From contig CAJMQV010000008.1 in NCBI GenBank assembly GCA_905215575.1, positions 1-43,591 of the forward strand: a stretch of DNA of 43,591 nucleotides, read 5' to 3'. Shown one piece after another: positions 1 through 8,034 of the stretch (the stretch's first letter is position 1; the number at the start of each line of letters is the position of its first letter). The translations under genes and the position numbers were made by a program. This stretch comes from an uncultured bacterium (GTDB lineage: Bacteria; Bacteroidota; Bacteroidia; Bacteroidales; Bacteroidaceae). The notes below the pieces were generated by a model. The model did not search any database. It was not told the DNA's origin and saw only the letters and a program-made list of their open reading frames with translations.

Positions 1-150
1 ACGGGACGGCAGGAGTGCCGTAATGGAATATGTAAGGGTTGTCAGAAAAAGCTGTTCATTCCGGTGAACGGACAGCCGCAGATTGTGACCGGTGCCATGC
101 CGAAGCCACAGCTCATCGAGGCGATAGAGCGTGTGCTGTTGCAGAAGTAA
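1..150 (+). CDS. C-terminal fragment of a protein, possibly thioredoxin-fold
   Basis: The reading frame is open from base 1 and ends at TAA 148-150, leaving 49 residues of a gene that starts outside the window. The fragment has three cysteines in a C-x5-C-x2-C arrangement (TGRQECRNGICKGC), then a beta-strand-like stretch, the segment QIVTGAMPKPQLIEAIERVL and the stop. The last part resembles the final strand and helix of thioredoxin-fold proteins (a Gly-Ala turn, then P-K-x-x-L before an amphipathic helix). The N-terminal part that would hold an active site is missing, so the function is not assigned. A bidirectional terminator follows 26 bases after the stop. Confidence 0.6.
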   Translation, partial: TGRQECRNGICKGCQKKLFIPVNGQPQIVTGAMPKPQLIEAIERVLLQK

Positions 151-176
151 TCCGGTTCGGAAGATTATAGGAAAAA

Positions 177-224
177 AAGGAGTGCGCCCGCATGAGGATT
201 TTCTCATGTTTGGGCGCACTCCTT
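177..224. terminator. bidirectional intrinsic terminator
   Basis: A 13-bp perfect stem (AAGGAGTGCGCCC at 177-189 with its complement at 212-224) is extended by an inner CATGAG/CTCATG stem at 191-196 and 203-208. On the minus strand the hairpin is followed by seven T (complement of 172-178); on the plus strand by ATCTTTT. It lies between the convergent gene ending at 150 and the V-ATPase operon ending at 310, so it probably serves both. Confidence 0.9.
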
Positions 225-309
225 ATCTTTTAAAATTTTCAACGTGATGATAATTTATTTTCGACAGGATGAAATTTAAAAATCATCCCGACGAAAATTT
301 TGGATCGTT

Positions 310-729
310 TTATACCATCAAAGCGGCAACCAGGGCCAGGATGGCGTAGAACTCAGGCAGAGCGGCGTAGATCATGGTGTTGGTCTGCACATCGTGACCC
401 TGAGCGATACCCATGATACCGTTGGCACAAACCTGTCCCTGACGGATGGCTGAGAACAGACATACCAGACCGACACCCAAACCGATACCCAGCATCAGCG
501 GGCCTTCAGTAGTGAAGTCGCGTCCCATAGACATCAGGAAAGCTACAAAACCGTACAGACCCTGAGTAGCCGGCAGAGCCGAAAGGATCATGTAGCTGGC
601 AGACTTTGAAGCGTTCTTCTTCAATGCGCCTTCGGCTGCATTACCTGCGATTGTTGTACCATAGCAACTTCCGATTCCGGCGAGAGCCAACATCAGGCCC
701 AGACCCAGATAACCTAAAATTTCATTCAT
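310..729 (-). CDS. ntpK: V-type ATPase subunit K (c-ring proteolipid), Na+-type
   Basis: This is the membrane rotor proteolipid of the V/A-type ATPase. Its 139 residues form a duplicated helical hairpin, as in Enterococcus hirae NtpK: helix 1 about 5-27, helix 2 about 45-68, helix 3 about 77-99, helix 4 about 118-138. The ion-binding carboxylate is E126 in ALPEFYAIL. Helix 2 carries ALPATQGLYG, with L52, T55, Q56 and Y59 at the spacing of the E. hirae Na+ ligands L61, T64, Q65 and Y68. Q97 lies 29 residues before E126, the same distance as Q110 to E139. This points to sodium rather than proton transport (inference). It is the last gene of the operon, 31 bases after subunit I. Confidence 0.95.
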   Translation of the reverse strand: MNEILGYLGLGLMLALAGIGSCYGTTIAGNAAEGALKKNASKSASYMILSALPATQGLYGFVAFLMSMGRDFTTEGPLMLGIGLGVGLVCLFSAIRQGQVCANGIMGIAQGHDVQTNTMIYAALPEFYAILALVAALMV

Positions 730-760
730 AACTTTAATTTTTTATTGTTTCTGATTTTAT

Positions 761-2590
761 TTATTCTTTTTCTGTTACTGTAAAAGGTTTGTAAGCTTCA
801 CCCTTGCCGTCGTAGCCGGAGTTCTTGAAATACTCCACAAAGGTAAGACGCAGCGGGTGAACGAAGGCACTCAGACAGGACATGGCAATGTTCAGCGTGT
901 GTCCGAATACCAGAATCAGGGCGCAGAAGATGATGCCCAGCACGCCTCCTGCCGCATCCTGTACCATAAAGGCCAGCTGGTTGAACACACCGCCCAGCAT
1001 GGCACCGGCCAGTCCGAGGGCATAAAGACGGATGTAAGAGAGCACGTCGCCCATCAGTCCAGTGGCCATATTGTAAGTGTCCCACAGTCCGGCTCCGATA
1101 TTGACCAGCACATTGCGGTGCAGGTTGTTGAGCAGATAGATTCCGATGGCCGAAATGCCGCCCACAACGATGAAGCCCCAATAAGATACCTGTTCCGGTA
1201 TCAGCTGGAAGAACGACAGGCTGCCCAAAGCAACGAAGCCCACCACGAGCAGCAGCCAGCCCCAGTCGCTGAGCGACTCCTTGAAGCCGAAGCGCACGGT
1301 AGCGCCGATGGCTTTCACGGTCATGGCTATGCAGATGTGAACCACACCGATGATCAGTGCCAGCAGCATCTGCTTGTCATAGTTCGTCTCACCGATCTTT
1401 CCGGTAATCATGAACTGTTTCATCCATTCCGGCACATCGGCCTTGAACAGGTCTACTCCAAAGAAGGTACCCAGAATGGCACCGAAGATGGTTGTAGCGA
1501 CACCCAGTGTGATGACCAGATTCATCATGCCTGCCATGGATTTGGACAGTTTGCTCTTGAGGTAGAAGCCCAGCAGGATCAGGGCCAATCCGTATCCCGC
1601 GTCGCCCATACAGAAGGCGAAGAACAGAGTGAAGAAGGGCGCGATCATCGGTGTCGGGTCAAACTCATCGTAATCAGGCATACCGTACATGCCGGTCAGC
1701 ACCTCATACATGCGGGTGAAGGCGTTGTTGCGCAGCAGGATGGGCACATGGTCGCCCTTGCGTGCTTCGCGCATCTCGTAGTACACTTCCTGACTGTCCA
1801 GAAATTCGCGTACCATCTGTTCCTTCGGAGCTGGAATCCAGCCTTCGAGAATCATCACCTTGTCTTCGGCGGCGCGGACTGTGCCCAATACCACCTGATC
1901 GAAGGCAACAGAAGAATGCAACTGCTGCAACCAGGCCTGAAGATCCTTCAGATGTTTGTGGGCGCAGTGGTCTATCTGCTTCTGAATAGCCTCGGCGGCA
2001 TGTTCATGCACCTCTTTCTGCTGAGTGGCTTCCTGAAGGGAGCGCTGAGGCAGAATCACCGCCTCGGCATCCAGATCGGGCTGCTGTCCGGCAGGGGTTA
2101 CGGTGATGAAGTACAGGCGGTCGCCTTCCTTATTGATCAGAGTGGCGCAGAACTGCTCTTCCCATTCCGGATTGAAGTTGCGGGCCGGGCAGGTGAAGAA
2201 GCGCACCTCATAGCCGTTTTCTTTCAGGCGGCTGATGTTTTTCGGGTCGAAATTACCCCACACTTCTAGAGCTTCCTCTTCTTTGCGGCAACCCTGCACG
2301 AGGCCTTCCTGAGCCTGTTTCTCGGCCTGAAGCTGTTCGATATGTTCCAACGTCTGCGGACCTTTGGCGGCATCGCCTTCCTGAGCCGACGGCTCGATGT
2401 CTGCAAACGATTCAATCATCCGTTTGATGCGGTCGGCCAGTTGGATGCGTTCCTGCAGCACCGAAGTGTCGCTGCTTCCTTCCTGAGCCGTCTGGATATG
2501 CAGCACGCCCAGATCGCGTATCCGTTTCAGGAACTCCTCATATTCCTTATGATAGACCAGAAACGTGAGTTTTTTCATTTTCGTAATCAT
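761..2590 (-). CDS. ntpI: V-type ATPase subunit I (a-subunit, membrane stator)
   Basis: This is the stator subunit that forms the ion half-channels against the K ring and anchors the peripheral stalk. The 609 residues divide into a cytoplasmic N-terminal part (about 1-310) rich in coiled coil, and a membrane part with about seven or eight helices starting near TPMIAPFFTLFFAFCMGDAGYG. The segment DVLSYIRLYALGLAGAM near residue 515 contains the family's conserved arginine in S-Y-x-R-L-x-A-L-G-L-A, which interacts with the ring glutamate. Its start overlaps the subunit D stop as ATGA (2587-2590), indicating translational coupling. Confidence 0.95.
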   Translation of the reverse strand: MITKMKKLTFLVYHKEYEEFLKRIRDLGVLHIQTAQEGSSDTSVLQERIQLADRIKRMIESFADIEPSAQEGDAAKGPQTLEHIEQLQAEKQAQEGLVQGCRKEEEALEVWGNFDPKNISRLKENGYEVRFFTCPARNFNPEWEEQFCATLINKEGDRLYFITVTPAGQQPDLDAEAVILPQRSLQEATQQKEVHEHAAEAIQKQIDHCAHKHLKDLQAWLQQLHSSVAFDQVVLGTVRAAEDKVMILEGWIPAPKEQMVREFLDSQEVYYEMREARKGDHVPILLRNNAFTRMYEVLTGMYGMPDYDEFDPTPMIAPFFTLFFAFCMGDAGYGLALILLGFYLKSKLSKSMAGMMNLVITLGVATTIFGAILGTFFGVDLFKADVPEWMKQFMITGKIGETNYDKQMLLALIIGVVHICIAMTVKAIGATVRFGFKESLSDWGWLLLVVGFVALGSLSFFQLIPEQVSYWGFIVVGGISAIGIYLLNNLHRNVLVNIGAGLWDTYNMATGLMGDVLSYIRLYALGLAGAMLGGVFNQLAFMVQDAAGGVLGIIFCALILVFGHTLNIAMSCLSAFVHPLRLTFVEYFKNSGYDGKGEAYKPFTVTEKE

Positions 2591-3192
2591 ACGGCTGCCT
2601 CCTTTCTTTTTTCCTGAATGGTTTTCAAGATCTTCTGAGAAGACTTCGACAGGTTTTCCTCGTCCTCCATAAAGCGCTTGATCTTGCGCAAGGCATCCTG
2701 GTAGCCCGGAATCTGTACCTTCTCAAAAAGATTCACCTTCTGGGTTGTCTTTTTGCGGGCATATTCCAGAAGGCCCAGCTTGGCCAAAACAAATTCCCTT
2801 TCGATGGCGGTCTTGGCGAGCCCCTGAAGCAGGGCAATGCCGTCGTAATACCATTTCGGGGCGTTGAACAGACTGAAAGGCTTTACTTCCAACTCCACAT
2901 TCTGAAGCATGGGAACCCGCACACCGGCAATCTTGCGCACCGACAGGCTGACATCCTTGACACCTACGATAGAGGGGTCGAACTCTGCCCAAAGGGCAAA
3001 CATGGATTCGTATGCCTGAATGCTTTCCTCCAGCTTCTTTTCCAGTTCATTTGCTTCGGCCTTACATTTCTTGACTTCCATACGCAGGGCACTCTCCTTG
3101 TTCTTGATAATCGGCAGAGTGCGTACGCGCACCTTCAGCTGTTTTTCCAGCAACTGAAGCGAAGTTTTATTATATTGAAACTTTATAGCCAT
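2587..3192 (-). CDS. ntpD: V-type ATPase subunit D (central rotor shaft)
   Basis: The 201-residue protein has the V-ATPase D architecture: a long N-terminal helix (KTSLQLLEKQLKVRVRTLPIIKNKESALRMEV begins near residue 8), a central less-helical region (about 65-125) and a second long C-terminal helix rich in Lys/Glu. It forms the rotating shaft inside the A3B3 head and couples ATP hydrolysis to ring rotation. It starts 12 bases after subunit B and overlaps subunit I by four bases. No separate subunit F gene, the usual shaft partner of D, is visible in the operon. Confidence 0.93.
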   Translation of the reverse strand: MAIKFQYNKTSLQLLEKQLKVRVRTLPIIKNKESALRMEVKKCKAEANELEKKLEESIQAYESMFALWAEFDPSIVGVKDVSLSVRKIAGVRVPMLQNVELEVKPFSLFNAPKWYYDGIALLQGLAKTAIEREFVLAKLGLLEYARKKTTQKVNLFEKVQIPGYQDALRKIKRFMEDEENLSKSSQKILKTIQEKRKEAAV

Positions 3193-3204
3193 GCTATTTT
3201 ATTT

Positions 3205-4524
3205 TTATTTTTTCCAAAACTCATCCACCAGCTCTTTCTTGATGTTCACCTCTTCGGGTTTGAAGTATTTGCTGAAGAGGCCCCAGGTAACATCCAGCAT
3301 CTCTGTGGTGTTCAGGTTCACATCAATGGCCAGCAGCTTGTCTGCGTAGTCCTTGGCGAAGGCCAGCGTACGCTCGTCGTAGTTGGTCAGGTCGAAACCG
3401 TTTTCCATCTTGGTTTTGGCATTGGCGGCGTCGGCATACAGGCGCACGGCGGCGTTCATCACCTGAGGATGATCCTTGCGGGTCTTCTTTCCGGCTACCA
3501 GCTGTTTCAGACGGGACAGAGAGCGGAAGGGGTCTACAATGACCTTACCGATGTCGCTGTCGCGGCGCAGGAACAACTGACCCTCGGTGATGTAACCGGT
3601 GTTATCCGGCACGGCATGGGTGATATCGCCACCGCTCAGGGTTGTCACCGCAATGATGGTGATGGAACCTCCGGACGGGAACTGTACGGCTTTCTCGTAA
3701 ATTTTGGCCAGATCGGAATACAACGAACCCGGCATGGAATCCTTGGATGGAATTTGATCCATACGGTTGGATACGATGGCCAGTGAGTCGGCGTATGAAG
3801 TCATGTCGGTAAGCAGCACCAATACTTTCTCGTTCTTCTCAACTGCGAAGTATTCGGCAGCGGTCAGCGCCATATCCGGCACCAACAGACGCTCTACGGC
3901 CGGGTCTTCGGTGGTGTTCACGAAGCTGACGATACGGTCGAGCGCACCGGCGTTGGAGAACACGTTCTTAAAGTACAGATAGTCATCGTTGGTCATACCC
4001 ATACCGCCCAGAATGATCTTGTCGGTCTGTGCACGCAGGGCTACCATGGCCATTACCTGGTTGAACGGCTGGTCCGGATCGGCGAAGAACGGAATCTTCT
4101 GTCCGGACACCAGAGTGTTGTTCAGGTCGATACCGGCGATACCCGTAGCGATCAGTTCAGAAGGCTGCTTTCTGCGCACCGGGTTTACGGATGGTCCGCC
4201 GATTTCCACTTCCACACCTTCTACCTGCGGTCCGCCGTCAATCGGATCACCGTAGGCGTTGAAGAAACGTCCGGCCAGCTGGTCGCTCACTTTCAGAGTA
4301 GGAGCCTTGCCCAAGAAGACCACTTCGGCATCGGTAGGAATACCGCCGGTACCTTCAAACACCTGCAAGGTCACTTCGTCTCCGGCAATCTTAACCACCT
4401 GGGCCAGCTTGCCGTTTACCATAGCCAGTTCGTCGGCGCCCACTCCTGTTGCCTTCAGCGAGCAGGTGGCTTTGGTAATCTGGCTGATTTTTGTGTATAT
4501 CTTTTGAAATGCTTTTGTAGCCAT
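3205..4524 (-). CDS. ntpB: V-type ATPase subunit B (non-catalytic nucleotide-site subunit)
   Basis: The 439 residues match the regulatory B subunit that alternates with A in the hexameric head. The sequence has the beta-barrel N-domain, then GIAGIDLNNTLVSGQKIPFF in place of the P-loop region. The glycine-rich GxxxxGKT motif is absent, as is normal in V-ATPase B. Later landmarks are LTDMTSYADSLAIVSNRMDQIP and the segment around DITHAVPDNTGYITEGQLF. The length is a little shorter than that of many bacterial and archaeal homologues (about 460). It sits 19 bases downstream of subunit A. Confidence 0.95.
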   Translation of the reverse strand: MATKAFQKIYTKISQITKATCSLKATGVGADELAMVNGKLAQVVKIAGDEVTLQVFEGTGGIPTDAEVVFLGKAPTLKVSDQLAGRFFNAYGDPIDGGPQVEGVEVEIGGPSVNPVRRKQPSELIATGIAGIDLNNTLVSGQKIPFFADPDQPFNQVMAMVALRAQTDKIILGGMGMTNDDYLYFKNVFSNAGALDRIVSFVNTTEDPAVERLLVPDMALTAAEYFAVEKNEKVLVLLTDMTSYADSLAIVSNRMDQIPSKDSMPGSLYSDLAKIYEKAVQFPSGGSITIIAVTTLSGGDITHAVPDNTGYITEGQLFLRRDSDIGKVIVDPFRSLSRLKQLVAGKKTRKDHPQVMNAAVRLYADAANAKTKMENGFDLTNYDERTLAFAKDYADKLLAIDVNLNTTEMLDVTWGLFSKYFKPEEVNIKKELVDEFWKK

Positions 4525-4543
4525 AATCGTTTTAGTTATTCAG

Positions 4544-6301
4544 TTATTTTGCTCTTCGCTCGTCCAGCAGGGCAGCAATCTGTGCCTTGTAGTTCTCAAA
4601 CTGCTCGCTCTTGTAAACGGCATAGTTCATCTGCTTGCACAGGTTGATCAGCTTCTTGAAATATTCCATTACCTCGAGGAAGGTTTCAAAGTTGAACTCG
4701 GTGTGGCAGATCTCGATGACCAGATTCAGCAGGTCTTCCTGACGCTCCAACGGCGTAACGGCATCCACCTCGTCGAAGGCATCCTGTTGCAGAATCACGA
4801 AGTCGATGACCTCTGACTTCCAGAAAATCACGTGATATTCTACCGGAACACCGTCATCACCCAAAATGTTGATCTGCTCGGCAATTTCCTTACCGCGCAG
4901 CAGACGGGTTTTCAGCTCGTTTACCTTAGTGGTCCACTCGCCGTTGATGCGTTCGGTAATGTAGCTTTCAAACTCCGGATACTCCAGATATTTTGAGTAA
5001 GAGTCAATCGGGTTCACAGCCGGGTAGCGCTTGCGGTCCGCACGGTCCTGCTCCAAGGCGTAGAAACAGCGGGCTACCTTCTTGGTGTTCTCGGTTACCG
5101 GCTCCTTGAGATTACCTCCGGCAGGAGATACCGTACCGATAAAGGTGATGGAACCGGTCTGTCCGTTGTTCAGATAAACGAATCCGGCACGGCCGTAGAA
5201 GTTGGAGATAATGGCAGACAAGTCCATCGGGAAGGCATCCGGTCCGGGAAGTTCCTCCATACGGTTGGACATCTCACGCAGTGCCTGTGCCCAACGTGAA
5301 GTAGAGTCGGCCATCAACAGCACGCGCAGACCCATAGAACGGTAATACTCGGCTATGGTCATGGCTGTATATACAGAGGCCTCACGGGCAGCTACCGGCA
5401 TGTTTGAGGTATTGGCGATGATGATGGTACGTTCCATCAGTTTGCGTCCGGTGTGCGGGTCAATCAGTTCGGGGAACTCGGTGAAGACCTCCACAACCTC
5501 GTTGGCACGCTCACCGCAGGCTGCGATGATTACGATGTCGGCTTCAGCCTGCTTGGAAATGGCATGCTGCAACACGGTCTTACCCGTACCGAACGGACCC
5601 GGGATAAATCCGGTACCGCCCTCTACGATTGGGTTCATGGTGTCGATGGTACGCACACCGGTTTCCAACAGCTTGAAGGGACGCGGCTTTTCCTTATAAT
5701 TGGTCATGGCCACTTTTACGGCCCATTTCTGTACCATGGTTACCGGAATCTCGGTTCCGTCTTCGGCAGTCAGCACGGCAATGGTGTCATTGCACAGGTA
5801 CTCGCCTTCCGGAACGATGCTCTTCACTACGGCTGTTCCTTTCATGGCAATCGGAGCCATGATCTTGAGCGGCTGATGGTTTTCTTCCACCTCGCCCAAC
5901 CACGCTGAGGCTGCTACGGTATCGCCCGCCTTGACCAGTGGCTTGAATGCCCATTTCTTGTCCTCGTCAAGAGGGTAAGTATATTGTCCTCTTTTCAGGA
6001 ACACACCCTCCATTTTTTCCAGGTCGTTTTGCAGACCGTCGTACTTCTTGGAGAGCATACCCGGTCCCAAAGTCACCTCGAGCATGTGACCGGTGAATTC
6101 GGCTTCGGCGCCCACTTTCATGCCGCGGGTGCTTTCAAAAACCTGAACATAGGCATTCTGGCCCACAACCTTGATCACCTCTGCCATCAGTCTGTCGCCG
6201 TTTACGGTGATGTAGCAGATTTCATTCTGTGATACGGGACCATCTACCTGTATGGTTACAATATTGGAAATTACTCCAATAACAGATCCTTTTGTTGTCA
6301 T
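4544..6301 (-). CDS. ntpA: V-type ATPase catalytic subunit A
   Basis: This is the catalytic ATPase subunit of the V1/A1 head. The 585 residues show the N-terminal beta-barrel, the bulge domain typical of V/A types (about 115-195), the Walker A motif GPFGTGKT at 235-242, the segment SNMPVAAREASVYTAMTIAE, and the Walker B region ending LLMADSTSRWAQALREMSNR. The GPFGTGKT form is characteristic of A/V-type A subunits as opposed to F-type beta (GGAGVGKT). It starts 12 bases after the DUF2764 gene. The direction of working (ATP hydrolysis or synthesis) cannot be read from the sequence; fermentative Bacteroidales are expected to hydrolyse ATP to pump ions. Confidence 0.96.
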   Translation of the reverse strand: MTTKGSVIGVISNIVTIQVDGPVSQNEICYITVNGDRLMAEVIKVVGQNAYVQVFESTRGMKVGAEAEFTGHMLEVTLGPGMLSKKYDGLQNDLEKMEGVFLKRGQYTYPLDEDKKWAFKPLVKAGDTVAASAWLGEVEENHQPLKIMAPIAMKGTAVVKSIVPEGEYLCNDTIAVLTAEDGTEIPVTMVQKWAVKVAMTNYKEKPRPFKLLETGVRTIDTMNPIVEGGTGFIPGPFGTGKTVLQHAISKQAEADIVIIAACGERANEVVEVFTEFPELIDPHTGRKLMERTIIIANTSNMPVAAREASVYTAMTIAEYYRSMGLRVLLMADSTSRWAQALREMSNRMEELPGPDAFPMDLSAIISNFYGRAGFVYLNNGQTGSITFIGTVSPAGGNLKEPVTENTKKVARCFYALEQDRADRKRYPAVNPIDSYSKYLEYPEFESYITERINGEWTTKVNELKTRLLRGKEIAEQINILGDDGVPVEYHVIFWKSEVIDFVILQQDAFDEVDAVTPLERQEDLLNLVIEICHTEFNFETFLEVMEYFKKLINLCKQMNYAVYKSEQFENYKAQIAALLDERRAK

Positions 6302-6313
6302 ATTTGATATTGA

Positions 6314-7156
6314 TTATTTTATACGAAACTCAGACGGCACTTCCACTTCGTCCTTTAATTGTTGTATCATATCCCGGAACACCTGTCCACCGCGCTCTTT
6401 GTCCACAATGGTCCAGCGCTCGATGATGTTCAGTTTCTGCAGGAAGGCAAAAATCTTTTCGATGGAAAAATAATGGAAGAAGGTATGCTCTTCAAGCCAG
6501 TTCCATTTCAACAGGTCGATCTTGCGCTCCTTTTCCACCGGATCGCTCAGTTCGCTGATAGACATCAGTTCGTGGATCTGTTCGAAATCCGAACCGATTC
6601 CGAAATCGCGTGCGGCCGAAGTGGCCAGCAGATGCACCAGATCTCCCTGACCTACCAGAAACGATGCCGGCGGGAAACCGAAGCGGCGTGCTGTAAAGGC
6701 TATCAGGATATTGTTTACATTCTGATTAAAAGTGAACCATTCCTTAACGAAGGTATTTTTCACTTTGCAGGCCTCATCATAGTAGTATCCGGTAAGAATA
6801 TCTTCGGGCAGACTGCCGTTGCTTTCCTCTTTCAGCTGGCTGTATTCCCGGATGAAGCGATACATGTATTCCGGCAGAAGGGTGCAGGCTTCATCGCGCT
6901 GGGCTGCACGCACTTCCTCTTCAAGTTCCTCACGGGTAAACAATCCCGGAAGCAGTTCGCTGTCCTCTTTCTGCTCCAGCACATTCAGCAGGTTCTGATT
7001 GTCATATTGCAGATAAAAGAGTTCTACTAACTTCCGGTCCTCGGGAGCGAGTTGAGGGAGATATTCGTCCTTAAAGTCTGAAACATGAAAAGGAAGTTTG
7101 GAGTCGTCGAGCGCAACATCCGGCATGCCGGCTACCAAACAATAATAATTCTTCAT
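6314..7156 (-). CDS. DUF2764 family V-ATPase-associated protein
   Basis: The 280-residue protein begins MKNYYCLVAGMPDV, which fits the DUF2764 family found inside V-ATPase operons of Bacteroidetes, spirochetes and chlamydiae. The chosen ATG at 7156 is 10 bases after the subunit E stop; an upstream in-frame ATG at 7183 would add nine residues and overlap subunit E. The sequence is mainly helical, has no signal peptide or membrane segment, and is acidic. It sits where other operons carry subunit C (the d-type socket between rotor shaft and ring), and no C gene is present. A role as the C/d equivalent is therefore a reasonable inference but not shown here. Confidence 0.85.
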   Translation of the reverse strand: MKNYYCLVAGMPDVALDDSKLPFHVSDFKDEYLPQLAPEDRKLVELFYLQYDNQNLLNVLEQKEDSELLPGLFTREELEEEVRAAQRDEACTLLPEYMYRFIREYSQLKEESNGSLPEDILTGYYYDEACKVKNTFVKEWFTFNQNVNNILIAFTARRFGFPPASFLVGQGDLVHLLATSAARDFGIGSDFEQIHELMSISELSDPVEKERKIDLLKWNWLEEHTFFHYFSIEKIFAFLQKLNIIERWTIVDKERGGQVFRDMIQQLKDEVEVPSEFRIK

Positions 7157-7166
7157 AACAATAGAC

Positions 7167-7754
7167 TTAGAACAACATTTCAATCAACTGTGGGCGCAGG
7201 AAATCTTTCAGATAATTGATAAACTCTTCTTCGCCGAAGTTGATTTTATAAGAACCGTCGGCCGGTGAAACAGAGAACAATACATCCTTACCGTTGATTT
7301 TCTGGATGGTAAGGCCTTTGTCCAACAGTTCTTTGGCATGGCTGGCAAAATAGGCTTTCAGCTTGTCGGCTTCCGGAGCGGAAATGACCATCTGTTCCTT
7401 TTCGTCCCAACGTGATGCCAGCGAAACCAGGAACTGTCCCAAAAAGTCAGTACTTGATGTGGCCTTCTGAACTCCTTCTTTTAAGAGCTTGTCAGAAATA
7501 AGTGTTGTAATTTCTGATTTCAGAGCATTGACGGCCTGATCGGTATAAAGCTTCAGTTCCGACTTGGTATTCTTGTCCAGTTCTGCTGCTTTCTTTTCGG
7601 CTTCGGCTGCCAGCTCCTGAGCTTTGTTCTGTGCCTCGGCAATGATACGCTGAGCCTCTGCCTGAGCGTCTTCAATGATACGCTGAGCTTCGGCTTTTCC
7701 TTTCTCTACACCTTCGTGGTAGATCTTATTCGTTAGTTCATCGATCTTCTCCAT
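7167..7754 (-). CDS. ntpE: V-type ATPase subunit E (peripheral stalk)
   Basis: The first gene of the V-ATPase operon encodes 195 residues. Residues about 8-65 form a continuous Ala/Glu/Lys/Gln-rich coiled coil with an internal near-repeat (AQRIIEDAQAEAQRIIAEAQ), typical of the peripheral-stalk E subunit. The C-terminal domain (about 85-195) would bind the top of the A3B3 head. The usual partner of E in the stalk, a small G/H coiled-coil subunit, has no visible gene in this operon. The start at 7754 is preceded by about 280 bases without a gene on this strand. Confidence 0.9.
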   Translation of the reverse strand: MEKIDELTNKIYHEGVEKGKAEAQRIIEDAQAEAQRIIAEAQNKAQELAAEAEKKAAELDKNTKSELKLYTDQAVNALKSEITTLISDKLLKEGVQKATSSTDFLGQFLVSLASRWDEKEQMVISAPEADKLKAYFASHAKELLDKGLTIQKINGKDVLFSVSPADGSYKINFGEEEFINYLKDFLRPQLIEMLF

Positions 7755-7794
7755 ATTTTAGATTTTAGTGATATGCTTGTTAATTTGATGCGGC

Positions 7795-7825
7795 TAAATT
7801 TACCGATTATTTTCGTCATGGCAAT
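7795..7825 (-). promoter_or_regulatory. possible V-ATPase operon promoter
   Basis: On the minus strand there is ATTG (7822-7825), a 19-base spacer, then TAAATTTA (7795-7802). This is the Bacteroidetes TTTG-N19-TAnnTTTG pattern with one mismatch in each box. It lies 41 bases upstream of the subunit E start codon. No better match was seen in 7755-7860. Confidence 0.35.
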
Positions 7826-7974
7826 ACCTTCTGGGGTTATTTTTTTCTGCAACGTCTTAAATAGCGCCTTAATGATCATAATTGGTTACTTATGTAAAAA
7901 TCATATTCAAGAGCGTGCTTCTTCTATTTTATATGGAATAACGGTTTGCTATATCCAAATATGCGTTACTATTC

Positions 7975-8005
7975 TTTGTATCAAGAATTAAAAGATGTAC
8001 CTTTG
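7975..8005 (+). promoter_or_regulatory. promoter of the glycan cluster (Bacteroidetes sigma type)
   Basis: TTTG at 7975-7978, a 19-base spacer and TACCTTTG at 7998-8005 give a perfect match to the -33/-7 consensus. Transcription should start near 8012, about 23 bases before the flippase ATG. The rest of the 7755-8034 gap is AT-rich and holds no convincing gene. Confidence 0.75.
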
Positions 8006-8034
8006 CACGGCAATCATAAAGAAGTTTATTGGGA

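Noticed and set aside
857..2269. 470-residue ORF on the plus strand
   Set aside because: It is the antisense shadow of V-ATPase subunit I, has no recognisable motif, is rich in His and Gln from reverse-complement codons, and has no promoter.
7773..7991. Small hydrophobic 72-residue ORF between the V-ATPase and glycan operons
   Set aside because: It ends within the flippase promoter, has no clear promoter or ribosome site, and its hydrophobicity can come from AT-rich intergenic DNA.
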